Source of the DNA: Bacilli bacterium | GTDB taxonomy: Bacteria; Bacillota_I; Bacilli_A; RFN20; CAG-288 | Length of the DNA stretch: 9,466 nucleotides | Assembly (NCBI GenBank): GCA_028707375.1 | Contig: JAQWCB010000026.1 | Location: 1-9,466, forward strand | Reading direction: 5' to 3' | Notes under the pieces: generated by a model | Told to the model about the DNA's origin: nothing | What the model saw: only the letters and a program-made list of their open reading frames with translations | Database searches by the model: none | Position numbers and translations under genes: made by a program | Shown here: piece by piece, positions 1 to 6,062 of the stretch | Layout of the letters: each line of letters begins with the position of its first letter | How positions within the stretch are numbered: position 1 is the first letter of the stretch

Positions 1-226
1 TCAAGGTGTCGGTATGATAATCGGAACTGACAAATTGCCAAGACAAAGTCGAAGATCCACGCGAGAAAACAAAACCGATGATCATTATTAAAATACACAC
101 ACCAAAGCCAGAAAAAATATAGGAAAAGATGTTGGCTAACCCATCGACAATTTTACGATGTTTCAAGCTCAACTTCTTTGCTGATTTTGAGGAAAATAAT
201 GTGGTATTAATATTATTTTTTCGCAT
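1..226 (-). CDS. pstA: Phosphate ABC transporter permease PstA, N-terminal part (cut by window edge)
   Basis: Only the first 75 codons are present; the gene continues beyond base 1. PstA is the second membrane subunit of the high-affinity phosphate importer PstSCAB. The visible part has a basic, cytoplasmic N-terminus (residues 1-28, rich in Lys and Arg), then a first membrane segment at about residues 33-54, then the start of an outer loop containing LSWQFV, a phrase common at this point in PstA proteins. The start is the ATG at 226, set by a GGAGG site (235-239) lying inside the end of pstC. The two genes overlap by 14 nt in different frames, which suggests translational coupling. Identification rests mainly on position directly after pstC plus the topology. 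The pstB ATPase gene is not in the window and would be expected further left. Confidence 0.85.
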   Translation of the reverse strand, partial: MRKNNINTTLFSSKSAKKLSLKHRKIVDGLANIFSYIFSGFGVCILIMIIGFVFSRGSSTLSWQFVSSDYHTDTL

Positions 227-1178
227 TTTTTATTCCTCCAATCTTGCTGTTTAGATGCAGCAGCAAATAATTGATCACAATGATTATAAAGAGTAGTAAA
301 ATACCACATGAGAAGCGAATATCATAGTTTAATCCTGTGGCTTCCCCCATCTCGGCTAACATAGTTGAAGTGAGAGTTCTCGTGGTTGAGAAAAGATTAA
401 AGGAGGGACCGTTTATGGCATTTCCGGCGACCATAGTAACTGCGGTAGCTTCCCCTAACGCTTTGTTGACACCGAGAATTATCCCAGCAAAAATACCCGA
501 ACGAGCAGACATTAAGACTACCTTGTAGTTAGTTTGACTAATAGAAGCTCCGAGAGCCAAGGAGCCATTAATCAAATCTTGTTTAACATTTTTGATAGCA
601 CTGATGGCGAGCATAGTAATAGTTGGAACTGACATCATAGTCAAAACCAAAATTGCCGACATATTAGATTGCCCACCGAAAGTCTGATAGTCAAAAATAT
701 CAGCCAGACTTTTTGTCCAGTTGGTGATAATACCCATACCGAACATACCAAAGATGACCGAAGGTATGGAAGCAAGTAATTCGATTGCAAATTCGATTAT
801 TTTCCCAATATATTTTTGTGACATTCTAACTACGACTAAAGCGGTTAAGATAGATATTGGGGCTGATAATAGTGTTGTCCACAAAGCGATGTAAAGCGTG
901 TTTATAACAATAAAACCCGCTCCGTAATTCGCCTGGTTTCCCATCCAGGAGTTTCCGATGAGAAAAGACCATAAATCAACTTTATAACTTTCGCCATCGA
1001 TAACGTAATCGTTGATAAAAGGTGATAGTCCTTTGTAAATAATAAAAAGCAAGATAAAAACAACGCTCAAGCTACACAATAAAGCTAATAGAAAAAAAGC
1101 CAAACGGACAAATTTGTCCGTTCGAGTTTTTTTCCTTGATTTAATTACTTCATTTTCGCGATTTAGAAATTTAACCAT
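213..1178 (-). CDS. pstC: Phosphate ABC transporter permease PstC
   Basis: Membrane subunit that, with PstA, forms the phosphate channel of the Pst ABC importer. The 321-residue protein is of normal family length. Six hydrophobic segments can be read at about residues 25-49, 88-117, 127-151, 173-195, 227-250 and 290-309. Between segments 4 and 5 is the cytoplasmic coupling region ending in GVNKALGEATAV (236-247), typical of PstC and of the EAA loop that contacts the PstB ATPase. It lies 18 nt after the pstS stop. The ATG at 1178 is the only plausible early start, but it has no clear Shine-Dalgarno: the preceding bases read AAAGAATAAATTAATCAACC. A perfect 20-bp palindrome with a following T-run lies over codons 19-25 (listed separately) and may act as an attenuator. 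The stop codon region overlaps the pstA start. Confidence 0.95.
   Translation of the reverse strand: MVKFLNRENEVIKSRKKTRTDKFVRLAFFLLALLCSLSVVFILLFIIYKGLSPFINDYVIDGESYKVDLWSFLIGNSWMGNQANYGAGFIVINTLYIALWTTLLSAPISILTALVVVRMSQKYIGKIIEFAIELLASIPSVIFGMFGMGIITNWTKSLADIFDYQTFGGQSNMSAILVLTMMSVPTITMLAISAIKNVKQDLINGSLALGASISQTNYKVVLMSARSGIFAGIILGVNKALGEATAVTMVAGNAINGPSFNLFSTTRTLTSTMLAEMGEATGLNYDIRFSCGILLLFIIIVINYLLLHLNSKIGGIKNAKK
1092..1133. terminator. 20-bp palindrome flanked by T-runs on both strands, inside pstC
   Basis: Bases 1103-1122 read AACGGACAAATTTGTCCGTT, a perfect palindrome that can fold into an 8-bp stem with an AATT loop. On the pstC sense (minus) strand it is followed after four bases by seven T (1098-1092). 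On the plus strand it is followed after four bases by seven T (1127-1133). It therefore resembles an intrinsic terminator in both directions, although it encodes pstC residues of the T-R-T-D-K-F-V-R stretch. A partial attenuator between pstS and pstC/pstA is my inference; translating ribosomes would be expected to suppress it. Confidence 0.4.
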
Positions 1179-1196
1179 GGTTGATTAATTTATTCT

Positions 1197-2159
1197 TTAT
1201 TCAGCAATAACATCTGACCAAGTGGTTTTCTCTCCCGCGTAAATGGCTTTTAATGTTGCGGCATCAGTAGAAGAATAGGTATTCTTTTGATTGACGATAG
1301 CCACGATAGCATCGGTACACAATTTTCCATACGAGTTATCAGCGGCTGGTTCGGATGAGGTTAACTTTATTTCTCGTGAGAGAAATCCAACATCGAGATC
1401 GTTTGCTTCGCCTTGCGTTCCTTTATAGGCTGATCCTGATCCGAGATGGTTGTGATTGGCGATAAAATTTCCGCACATCGGGGCAAATTGATCAGTTAAG
1501 GCAATCGACATTTTTTCGACTGAGGTTGAACCGCCAAAGCGAACGGTGTAACTCGAATTATCTTCGCTAGCAATAGGATAATTACTCTTAATTGAGGCCC
1601 AAGTGGGTTCATTTCCCGTTAGTTCTAATATTCCTTTTTCAGCAAGCATAGTAGCTTTAGCTTCAGCTGTGGATAAAAAAGCTACAAAAGCTTCAACAAT
1701 TTCTCCTACCTTGGTATTTTGACCAAAATCGGTTCGAACGCAATAATTAAAATTTCGATATAATCCATAAGTTCCATTGATTACATTTTCCTTTGAAGGA
1801 GCAACATTTTCGTAATTCAAGCCCTTGCATTCTGAATCGCCAAGTGTTGATAGCGATATATATCCAATACCATATTCATCATTCTGTATTTTTTGCATCA
1901 TATCTCCGTTACCGGTGGCTTCAACTAAATCATCAACGAGAACACTGTTGTCTTTAACCGCTTCTTCAAAGCCGATTTTGGACATAAAGCCATCTCTAGT
2001 TCCTGAGTTAGTATCGCGAGTGTAAACCTTGATTTCTTTGGTCGTGTCAAATCCTACTTGGCCTGAATCGCTCGTGGTGTTACTGGATGTAGACCCACAT
2101 GAAGCAAGTGTCATGATGGCACAGGCGCTGATAAGTGTCTTAATTAGTTTCTGTTTCAT
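1197..2159 (-). CDS. pstS: Phosphate-binding lipoprotein PstS with circularly permuted domain order
   Basis: Captures phosphate outside the cell and delivers it to PstCA. From the ATG at 2159 it has 320 residues: a basic start, hydrophobic core and lipobox LASC with Cys21, so it is a membrane-anchored lipoprotein. Residues 43-180 match what is normally the C-terminal half of PstS: R48 with S52-G53-T54, the NSGTRDGF phrase, GIGYISL (97-103), then GLYRNFNY and AFVAFLSTAEAK. Residues 204-318 match what is normally the N-terminal half: GGSTSVEK (209-216), GSGSA (240-244), D256 in DVGFLSRE, then DAIVAIVN and IYAGEKTTWSDV. The halves are swapped, joined by a linker at 181-203. All expected phosphate contacts are still recognisable. 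The ATG at 2159 is preferred (AAAGGGG at 2169-2175 upstream) over the TTG at 2201 or ATG at 2189, because it gives a clean signal peptide and the likely -10 lies at 2206-2211. Confidence 0.93.
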   Translation of the reverse strand: MKQKLIKTLISACAIMTLASCGSTSSNTTSDSGQVGFDTTKEIKVYTRDTNSGTRDGFMSKIGFEEAVKDNSVLVDDLVEATGNGDMMQKIQNDEYGIGYISLSTLGDSECKGLNYENVAPSKENVINGTYGLYRNFNYCVRTDFGQNTKVGEIVEAFVAFLSTAEAKATMLAEKGILELTGNEPTWASIKSNYPIASEDNSSYTVRFGGSTSVEKMSIALTDQFAPMCGNFIANHNHLGSGSAYKGTQGEANDLDVGFLSREIKLTSSEPAADNSYGKLCTDAIVAIVNQKNTYSSTDAATLKAIYAGEKTTWSDVIAE

Positions 2160-2205
2160 TTTTCTTTTCCCCTTTATTGTTAGAGTCATTTCTTCTAACA
2201 AAACT

Positions 2206-2300
2206 AGTATAATTTAGTGAAAATTCCAGATATATCGCTGCTAGGTAAACTAATGTAAAGAAATTGTAAGTGATTATCAAGAATGTAAGACAAATGTCAT
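2206..2300 (-). promoter_or_regulatory. pstS promoter region with Pho-box-like repeats
   Basis: On the minus strand a TATACT -10 lies at 2211-2206 with no convincing -35. Upstream are five related hexamers, read toward pstS: ATGACA (2300-2295), CTTACA (2289-2284), CTTACA (2270-2265), TTTACA (2259-2254) and TTTACC (2249-2244). The steps are 11, 19, 11 and 10 bp, and a weaker TTGATA (2280-2275) falls in the 19-bp gap. The known PhoP boxes of Bacillus, TT(A/C/T)A(C/T)A at about 11-bp steps, and the TGTCA repeats of PhoB boxes look alike. Phosphate-starvation control of this operon is inferred from this resemblance and the gene content. Confidence 0.55.
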
Positions 2301-2340
2301 CTTCCTCATATTAAATGCATCGTAAAAATCAACAATAAAT

Positions 2341-2367
2341 TTATCAAATATTGAATTATCAAATATT
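2341..2367 (+). repeat. Tandem direct repeat of 12 bp overlapping the serS -35
   Basis: TTATCAAATATT occurs at 2341-2352 and again at 2356-2367, separated by GAA. The second copy starts on the last base of the TTGAAT -35 box of the serS leader promoter and the first copy overlaps that box by two bases. It may be an operator or chance in AT-rich DNA. Confidence 0.6.
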
Positions 2368-2379
2368 AATTAGTATAAT
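2351..2379 (+). promoter_or_regulatory. Promoter of the serS T-box leader
   Basis: TTGAAT (2351-2356) is followed after exactly 17 bp by a perfect TATAAT (2374-2379). Transcription would start at about 2383-2387, immediately before the first strand of T-box stem I, so promoter and leader fit each other. Confidence 0.8.
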
Positions 2380-2385
2380 TAAGGC

Positions 2386-2577
2386 GTTAATAAATAGAGC
2401 AAGTATTATTGTTTTTGATTTTCAGAGAGTGATTGATTGGTGAAAAATCACAATCGAACAGTAAGAAATCCACTTTGATAATTTATTGATATGAAAATTG
2501 AGTCAAGAGGCAAGTTGTACTTGCGAAATTGGGTGGCACCGCGATAAATTCGTCCCATGTTATGTGGGATTTTTTTA
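2386..2577 (+). promoter_or_regulatory. Serine T-box riboswitch with terminator
   Basis: Leader RNA that senses uncharged tRNA-Ser and lets transcription continue into serS. The stem I base pairs 2387-2395 with 2481-2489 (9 bp including one G-U). The distal stem I arm shows the typical AGAGAG (2425-2430) and TTGGTGA features. The specifier is TCC (serine) at 2469-2471, followed by ACTTTGA as is usual after T-box specifiers. The T-box proper, TGGGTGGCACCGCG, is at 2530-2543. The terminator is TCCCA (2553-2557) pairing with TGGGA (2565-2569), followed by T7 (2570-2576). The specifier agrees with the downstream gene being seryl-tRNA synthetase. Confidence 0.93.
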
Positions 2578-2600
2578 ATTTTTGGAAAGAGGTAATTAGT

Positions 2601-3878
2601 ATGTTGGACATTAAATTTGTACGTGAAAATCTTGAGGAAACAATTGAGAGATTGAATACGCGAAATGGCGATTATTCATATTTGCGTGAAATTCCTGAAC
2701 TGGACGTTCAGCGAAGAGAGCTTATTAAAAAAGGAGACACTTTAAAGGCTGAACGCAATGAGAAATCAAAAATGATTGGTGAATATAAAAGAGCGAAGAA
2801 GGATTGCTCTGAACTTTTAGCCACAATCGGTAATGCTAAAGAAAAAATAGCAGAGATTGATCATCAGATGAAGGATATCGATGAAAAAATTCGCAATATC
2901 CTTCTTAAAACTCCTAACCTGCCGGACAAGTCCTTGCCCATAGGAAAAGATGATACTTATAATCGAGAAATAAGAAAATGGGGAGAACCGCGAAAATTTG
3001 ATTTTAAACCATTGGGACATTGGGATTTAGGAACTAGACTTGGACTATTTGATTTCGATCGGGGAGTTAAGGTTTCTGGTCCGCGTTTTACTTTTTACAA
3101 AGGGGCTTTTGCTCGACTCGAGCGTTCGATTGAAATGCTTATGCTTGATACGCACACCGAGGAATCGGGTTATCTCGAAATTCTTCCTCCATATATGATC
3201 AATACTGACTCCATGTATGGAACAGGGCAACTACCTAAATTTAAGGATGATGCTTATAAGATTGAAGGACAGGAAATGTGGATGACCTCCACAGCGGAAA
3301 TTCCTGTAACCAATTATTATCGAGATGAGATTCTTGATGGAAAAGATTTACCTATCAAATTTGCCGCTTACTCTTCGTGCTTTAGATCGGAAGCGGGATC
3401 AGCGGGACGTGATACGCGCGGAATAATTCGTCAACATCAATTTCAAAAGGTGGAATTAGTTCAATTTGTTAAACCTGAGAATTCCTGGAATGCGTTGGAG
3501 AGTTTGACTAACGACGCAGAAAAAATATTGAAAAAATTGGAATTGCCTTATCGCGTAGTGTGTCTATCAACTGGTGATGTATCTTTTTCTTCGGCAAAAA
3601 CTTATGATATCGAAGTGTGGCTTCCTTCATATAATGATTACAAGGAAATATCTTCGTGTTCTAATTTTCTAGATTACCAAGCGCGTAGAATGAATATTCG
3701 TTTCAAGCGCGATAAAGATTCCAAGACCGAACTTGTCCATACGTTAAACGGATCGGGCCTAGCTATTGGACGGACTGTGGCTGCAGTTATTGAAAATTAT
3801 CAGAACGCTGATGGAAGTATTACTATTCCGAAGGTGCTTCAAAAATATATGGGAACAGATTTAATTAAAGCGGAATAA
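2601..3878 (+). CDS. serS: Seryl-tRNA synthetase
   Basis: Cytoplasmic class II enzyme that charges tRNA-Ser (and tRNA-Sec where present) with serine using ATP. The 425 residues match the normal bacterial length. Residues about 30-105 form the Lys/Glu-rich helical arm (coiled coil) that grips the long variable arm of tRNA-Ser. The catalytic core follows: motif 1 around 172-200, the TAE serine-binding loop (231-233), motif 2 with [14 protein letters not shown] (261-274) and RQHQF, then EISSCSNF (349-356) with ARR, and motif 3 [10 protein letters not shown] (383-392). No key residue is missing. The start is the ATG at 2601 with AAAGAGG at 2586-2592. A longer reading from 2529 would run through the T-box and terminator and is not credible. 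Expression is controlled by the serine T-box leader upstream. Confidence 0.98.
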   Translation: MLDIKFVRENLEETIERLNTRNGDYSYLREIPELDVQRRELIKKGDTLKAERNEKSKMIGEYKRAKKDCSELLATIGNAKEKIAEIDHQMKDIDEKIRNILLKTPNLPDKSLPIGKDDTYNREIRKWGEPRKFDFKPLGHWDLGTRLGLFDFDRGVKVSGPRFTFYKGAFARLERSIEMLMLDTHTEESGYLEILPPYMINTDSMYGTGQLPKFKDDAYKIEGQEMWMTSTAEIPVTNYYRDEILDGKDLPIKFAAYSSCFRSEAGSAGRDTRGIIRQHQFQKVELVQFVKPENSWNALESLTNDAEKILKKLELPYRVVCLSTGDVSFSSAKTYDIEVWLPSYNDYKEISSCSNFLDYQARRMNIRFKRDKDSKTELVHTLNGSGLAIGRTVAAVIENYQNADGSITIPKVLQKYMGTDLIKAE

Positions 3879-3934
3879 TTATACATTTCTCTTTATTTAA
3901 CTGGCAATAATTGCTCTTTTAAAATCAAACCAAA

Positions 3935-3966
3935 CAATTATCTGATGATAATTTGCTTTTATTTTG
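3935..3966 (+). terminator. Weak terminator-like hairpin after serS
   Basis: CAATTATC (3935-3942), loop TGAT, then GATAATTTG (3947-3955) form an imperfect AT-rich stem with one bulge, followed by CTTTTATTTTG. A shorter GCAA/TTGC hairpin with TCTTTT sits at 3904-3920. Neither is strong, so read-through from serS into the transporter gene is possible. Confidence 0.35.
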
Positions 3967-3980
3967 CCTTTCAACATAAT
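3953..3980 (+). promoter_or_regulatory. Candidate promoter of the transporter gene
   Basis: TTGCTT (3953-3958), 16 bp, then CATAAT (3975-3980), which matches TATAAT in five of six positions. It starts inside the weak hairpin after serS and lies about 38 bp before the transporter start codon. Confidence 0.45.
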
Positions 3981-4018
3981 ACACTAATGTTAGTTGAGAA
4001 GAAAATAAAGGAGTTTTC

Positions 4019-5377
4019 ATGAAGAAAAAAGACACAAAAGTCCGTGATGTTTTGCATCAGCCTAAACGGAAACTTAACAAAAAAGAATGGTATTGGATTC
4101 TTTATGATGTCGGCAATAGTGCATTTACAATGATTGCGTGTTCACTTTTTGCTCTGTATTTTCAGTTGATTTGTAACGATTATGGCATCAGCGAAACTCA
4201 AGGTAATAGTTATTGGGGATATGCTACTTCAATCGTTACTGTTATTGCCGTTTTGCTCGGGCCTTTGCTTGGAGCTCTGTCAGACATGAAAGGTTTTCGT
4301 AAGCCCATTTTTATGGCTTTGACATTTTTAGGAATTATTGGATGTATAGCTTTGGGAATACCAATGTATTTTGTTTTGTGGCTAGTTATTTTTGTTGTTA
4401 CTAAAGTGGTATATTCAGGAGCTCTGATGATTTATGATTCTATGTTGGGAGATACGACTTCCGATGAGAATATGGACAAGGTGTCATCGTATGGATATGC
4501 GCTTGGATACATTGGAAGTGTTATTCCTTTTATTATTGGTGTAGCTATTGTTGCCTTAGGTTTTGGAGATACGATGGATCAAAGTCTATCCGTTAAAACA
4601 GGGTACATTATCGCCTTTGCAATCAATGCCGCTTGGTGGTTAGGATTTTCTATCCCTCTATTTAGGAACTATAAACAAAAAAGTTCGGTGCCTAAGAAAA
4701 AGCATGTAGTGAGAGATTCCTATCGAAGGATATTTCAAACATTCAAACTCGCTATGAAAAATTATGCTGGAGTATTTCTATTCCTCATTGCTTTTTTCTT
4801 TTATATTGATTCGGTCTATTCTATTATTGATTTAGCAATAAAGATTGCAGGATCTTTGGGAAATGGTGACTTATCTCCAGCTGAATCATTGATAGTTTTA
4901 ATCGTTGTTCAGTTTATTGCTTTTCCCTCGGCTATTGCTATAAGTAAATTGGCAAAGAAATTCAACAATGAAATCATGATTGGAGTATGCATTTTAGGAT
5001 ATTTGTTCATAACAATATTTGCAGTATTTATTGATGCGATGTGGATGTTTTGGTTTATGGCTGTTTGCATCGGTTTATTTCAAGGTGGAATTCAATCGCT
5101 GTCACGATCATATTTTTCGCAGATTATTCCTCGCAAAAAATCTGGAGAATTATTCGGTCTTTACGACGTATTTGGCAAAGGAGCTTCGTTTTTGGGCGCT
5201 CTATTATTCAGTGTCATAAATTCGGCAACCGGTTCTGCTAATTTGGGACTAATTCCTTTATCTATATTGGTTTTTATCGGATTTGTGCTATTTATTTTAG
5301 CGGTTAGATACAATCGAAAACATGCGGCTGAAATTGAAGAATTTAGGAGAGAGATTCCAGAAGAAATAAATGCTTAA
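4019..5377 (+). CDS. UMF1-type major facilitator superfamily transporter (Atg22-like)
   Basis: Integral membrane carrier of 452 residues, a usual size for the UMF1 branch of the major facilitator superfamily. The substrate of these bacterial proteins is not established, and relatives in fungi (Atg22) export amino acids from the vacuole. Family signatures are clear: WILYDVGNSAF (26-36) before helix 1, GPLLGALSDMKGFRK (81-95) between helices 2 and 3, a D-G-Y-ALGYIG stretch around 145-166, and near the C-terminus QSLSRSYFSQIIPRKKSGE (359-377) then FGLYDVFGKGASFLG (379-393). The central cytoplasmic loop at about 217-248 is basic (KKK). About 12 hydrophobic segments can be read. The start has an excellent AAAGGAG at 4007-4013. 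The gene converges with tadA, leaving only 18 nt and no clear terminator between them. Direction of transport cannot be told from the sequence. Confidence 0.9.
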   Translation: MKKKDTKVRDVLHQPKRKLNKKEWYWILYDVGNSAFTMIACSLFALYFQLICNDYGISETQGNSYWGYATSIVTVIAVLLGPLLGALSDMKGFRKPIFMALTFLGIIGCIALGIPMYFVLWLVIFVVTKVVYSGALMIYDSMLGDTTSDENMDKVSSYGYALGYIGSVIPFIIGVAIVALGFGDTMDQSLSVKTGYIIAFAINAAWWLGFSIPLFRNYKQKSSVPKKKHVVRDSYRRIFQTFKLAMKNYAGVFLFLIAFFFYIDSVYSIIDLAIKIAGSLGNGDLSPAESLIVLIVVQFIAFPSAIAISKLAKKFNNEIMIGVCILGYLFITIFAVFIDAMWMFWFMAVCIGLFQGGIQSLSRSYFSQIIPRKKSGELFGLYDVFGKGASFLGALLFSVINSATGSANLGLIPLSILVFIGFVLFILAVRYNRKHAAEIEEFRREIPEEINA

Positions 5378-5395
5378 TTGTTTTGTTTAGCAATC

Positions 5396-5833
5396 CTATT
5401 GGTTGCGTATGTCGCGAAAAAAACTAGATAATATCTCCTCGCATCTTTTATCTTGAATGTAATGTATCTCAAGATTATCGATGGCTGGAGAAACTCCATA
5501 ATGAGTAAAAGCGCCCTTGACAGGATCTAAGGCTGCAAAATATATCTGTTTAATATGAGCGTTTATAATGGCTCCCAAACACATTAGACACGGTTCTAAA
5601 GTTATGTAGATTTTACATTTATTTAAATTTTTGTTTTTTAATTTGGAAAAGGCAATTTGCAACGCCAGCAATTCGGCATGAGCGGTAGGGTCGCAATTTT
5701 GCTGAGACAAATTATGCGTGGCACAAATAACTTGATTGTCGCACACGATAACCGCTCCGCAGGGAATTTCCTTTTCGTCATATGCTTTTCTAGCCTGTTC
5801 ATAGGCTAGATTTATGTAATACTTATTTTCCAT
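5396..5833 (-). CDS. tadA: tRNA-specific adenosine deaminase TadA
   Basis: Zinc enzyme that converts adenosine 34 of the tRNA-Arg(ACG) anticodon to inosine, allowing one tRNA to read CGU, CGC and CGA. From the ATG at 5833 it has 145 residues, normal for the family. Catalytic features are intact: PCGAV (24-28), H52-A-E54 (zinc ligand and proton-shuttle Glu), and P81-C82-L-M-C85 (the other two zinc ligands), followed by the DPVKGA loop (103-108) that TadA uses near its tRNA and a C-terminal helix SSFFRDIR. It lies directly downstream of the SRP RNA gene on the same strand. There is no Shine-Dalgarno; instead a TATAAT (5845-5840) ends six bases before the ATG, so the message could be leaderless. 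A GTG at 5857 in frame lies inside the SRP RNA and is rejected. The stop is TAG. Confidence 0.95.
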   Translation of the reverse strand: MENKYYINLAYEQARKAYDEKEIPCGAVIVCDNQVICATHNLSQQNCDPTAHAELLALQIAFSKLKNKNLNKCKIYITLEPCLMCLGAIINAHIKQIYFAALDPVKGAFTHYGVSPAIDNLEIHYIQDKRCEEILSSFFRDIRNQ

Positions 5834-5839
5834 AGATAT

Positions 5840-5845
5840 ATTATA
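5840..5845 (-). promoter_or_regulatory. Candidate -10 box giving a leaderless tadA message
   Basis: A perfect TATAAT on the minus strand follows the SRP RNA T-run at once and ends six bases before the tadA ATG, so a start point seven bases downstream would be the A of the ATG. No good -35 lies 16-18 bp upstream, since that space is the 3' end of the SRP RNA. tadA may instead be read through from the SRP promoter. Confidence 0.35.
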
Positions 5846-5847
5846 AT

Positions 5848-5931
5848 AAAAAACCACCGCACATGATATCTCAACTTAAGGCTGCTTGCTTCCGCACCTG
5901 ACCTGGTTCATCAAAAGACCATCGCGATGGC
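5848..5931 (-). ncRNA. ffs: Small signal recognition particle RNA (4.5S type)
   Basis: RNA scaffold of the bacterial signal recognition particle, which binds Ffh and targets nascent membrane proteins. The minus strand carries the conserved core CCAGGTCAGGTGCGGAAGCA and continues with AGCAGCC: the GGAA tetraloop (5893-5890) on a G-C/C-G closing stem, then the symmetric and asymmetric internal loops contacted by Ffh. The usual loop-closing pairs CC/GG are here GC/GC, a paired change that supports real RNA structure. The ends pair: GCCATCGC (5931-5924) with GCGGTGGT (5860-5853), 8 bp, and a T6 run (5853-5848) follows so that the terminal helix also serves as terminator. At about 80 nt it is the short form without the Alu-like domain of Bacillus. 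tadA follows on the same strand. Confidence 0.95.
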
Positions 5932-5937
5932 ATAAAT

Positions 5938-5967
5938 AGTATACATAATTTGTATGTATAGTTTCAA
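5938..5967 (-). promoter_or_regulatory. Promoter of the SRP RNA gene with inverted repeat
   Basis: On the minus strand, TTGAAA (5967-5962), 18 bp, TATACT (5943-5938), placing the start at about G5931, the first base of the SRP RNA terminal helix. An imperfect inverted repeat, AGTATACATA (5938-5947) and TATGTATAGT (5953-5962), 9 of 10 positions matching, fills the -10 and spacer. Confidence 0.75.
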
Positions 5968-6025
5968 ACTCTTTGAGATAATTCATCGATATTGATTGAT
6001 TTCGGTCAAATTATATTATATATAG

Positions 6026-6039
6026 TTATGATATAATTA
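6026..6039 (+). promoter_or_regulatory. Extended -10 promoter of the 520-residue orphan gene
   Basis: TTATGATATAATTA holds a perfect TATAAT (6032-6037) preceded by TGA, the extended -10 form. No good -35 is visible, which extended -10 promoters tolerate. The start point would be near 6044, giving a leader of about 20 nt that contains the AAAGGAAG ribosome site (6046-6053). The same 14 bases occur before metG. Confidence 0.65.
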
Positions 6040-6062
6040 TTACGTAAAGGAAGATATTTAAA

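Noticed and set aside
337..528. Plus-strand open frames over the pst genes (also at 1825-2025 and 2029-2217) and minus-strand frames over serS
   Set aside because: They are antisense to well-identified conserved genes, have no ribosome sites or recognisable features, and arise as reading shadows.
2160..2201. Longer PstS starting at a TTG (2201) or ATG (2189)
   Set aside because: It would put 10-14 residues before the signal peptide, and the likely -10 at 2206-2211 would place the transcript start at or inside these codons. The ATG at 2159 gives a clean lipoprotein signal and has AAAGGGG upstream.
2529..2600. N-terminal extension of SerRS
   Set aside because: These bases are the T-box core and its terminator. 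The ATG at 2601 has a good ribosome site and gives the standard SerRS N-terminus.
5371..5392. Hairpin between the converging transporter and tadA genes
   Set aside because: TGCTTAA and TTTAGCA pair with a mismatch and there is no proper T-run on either strand, so a shared terminator is not supported.
5834..5857. TadA starting at a GTG at 5857
   Set aside because: It lies inside the 3' helix of the SRP RNA, has no ribosome site, and adds residues not typical of TadA.
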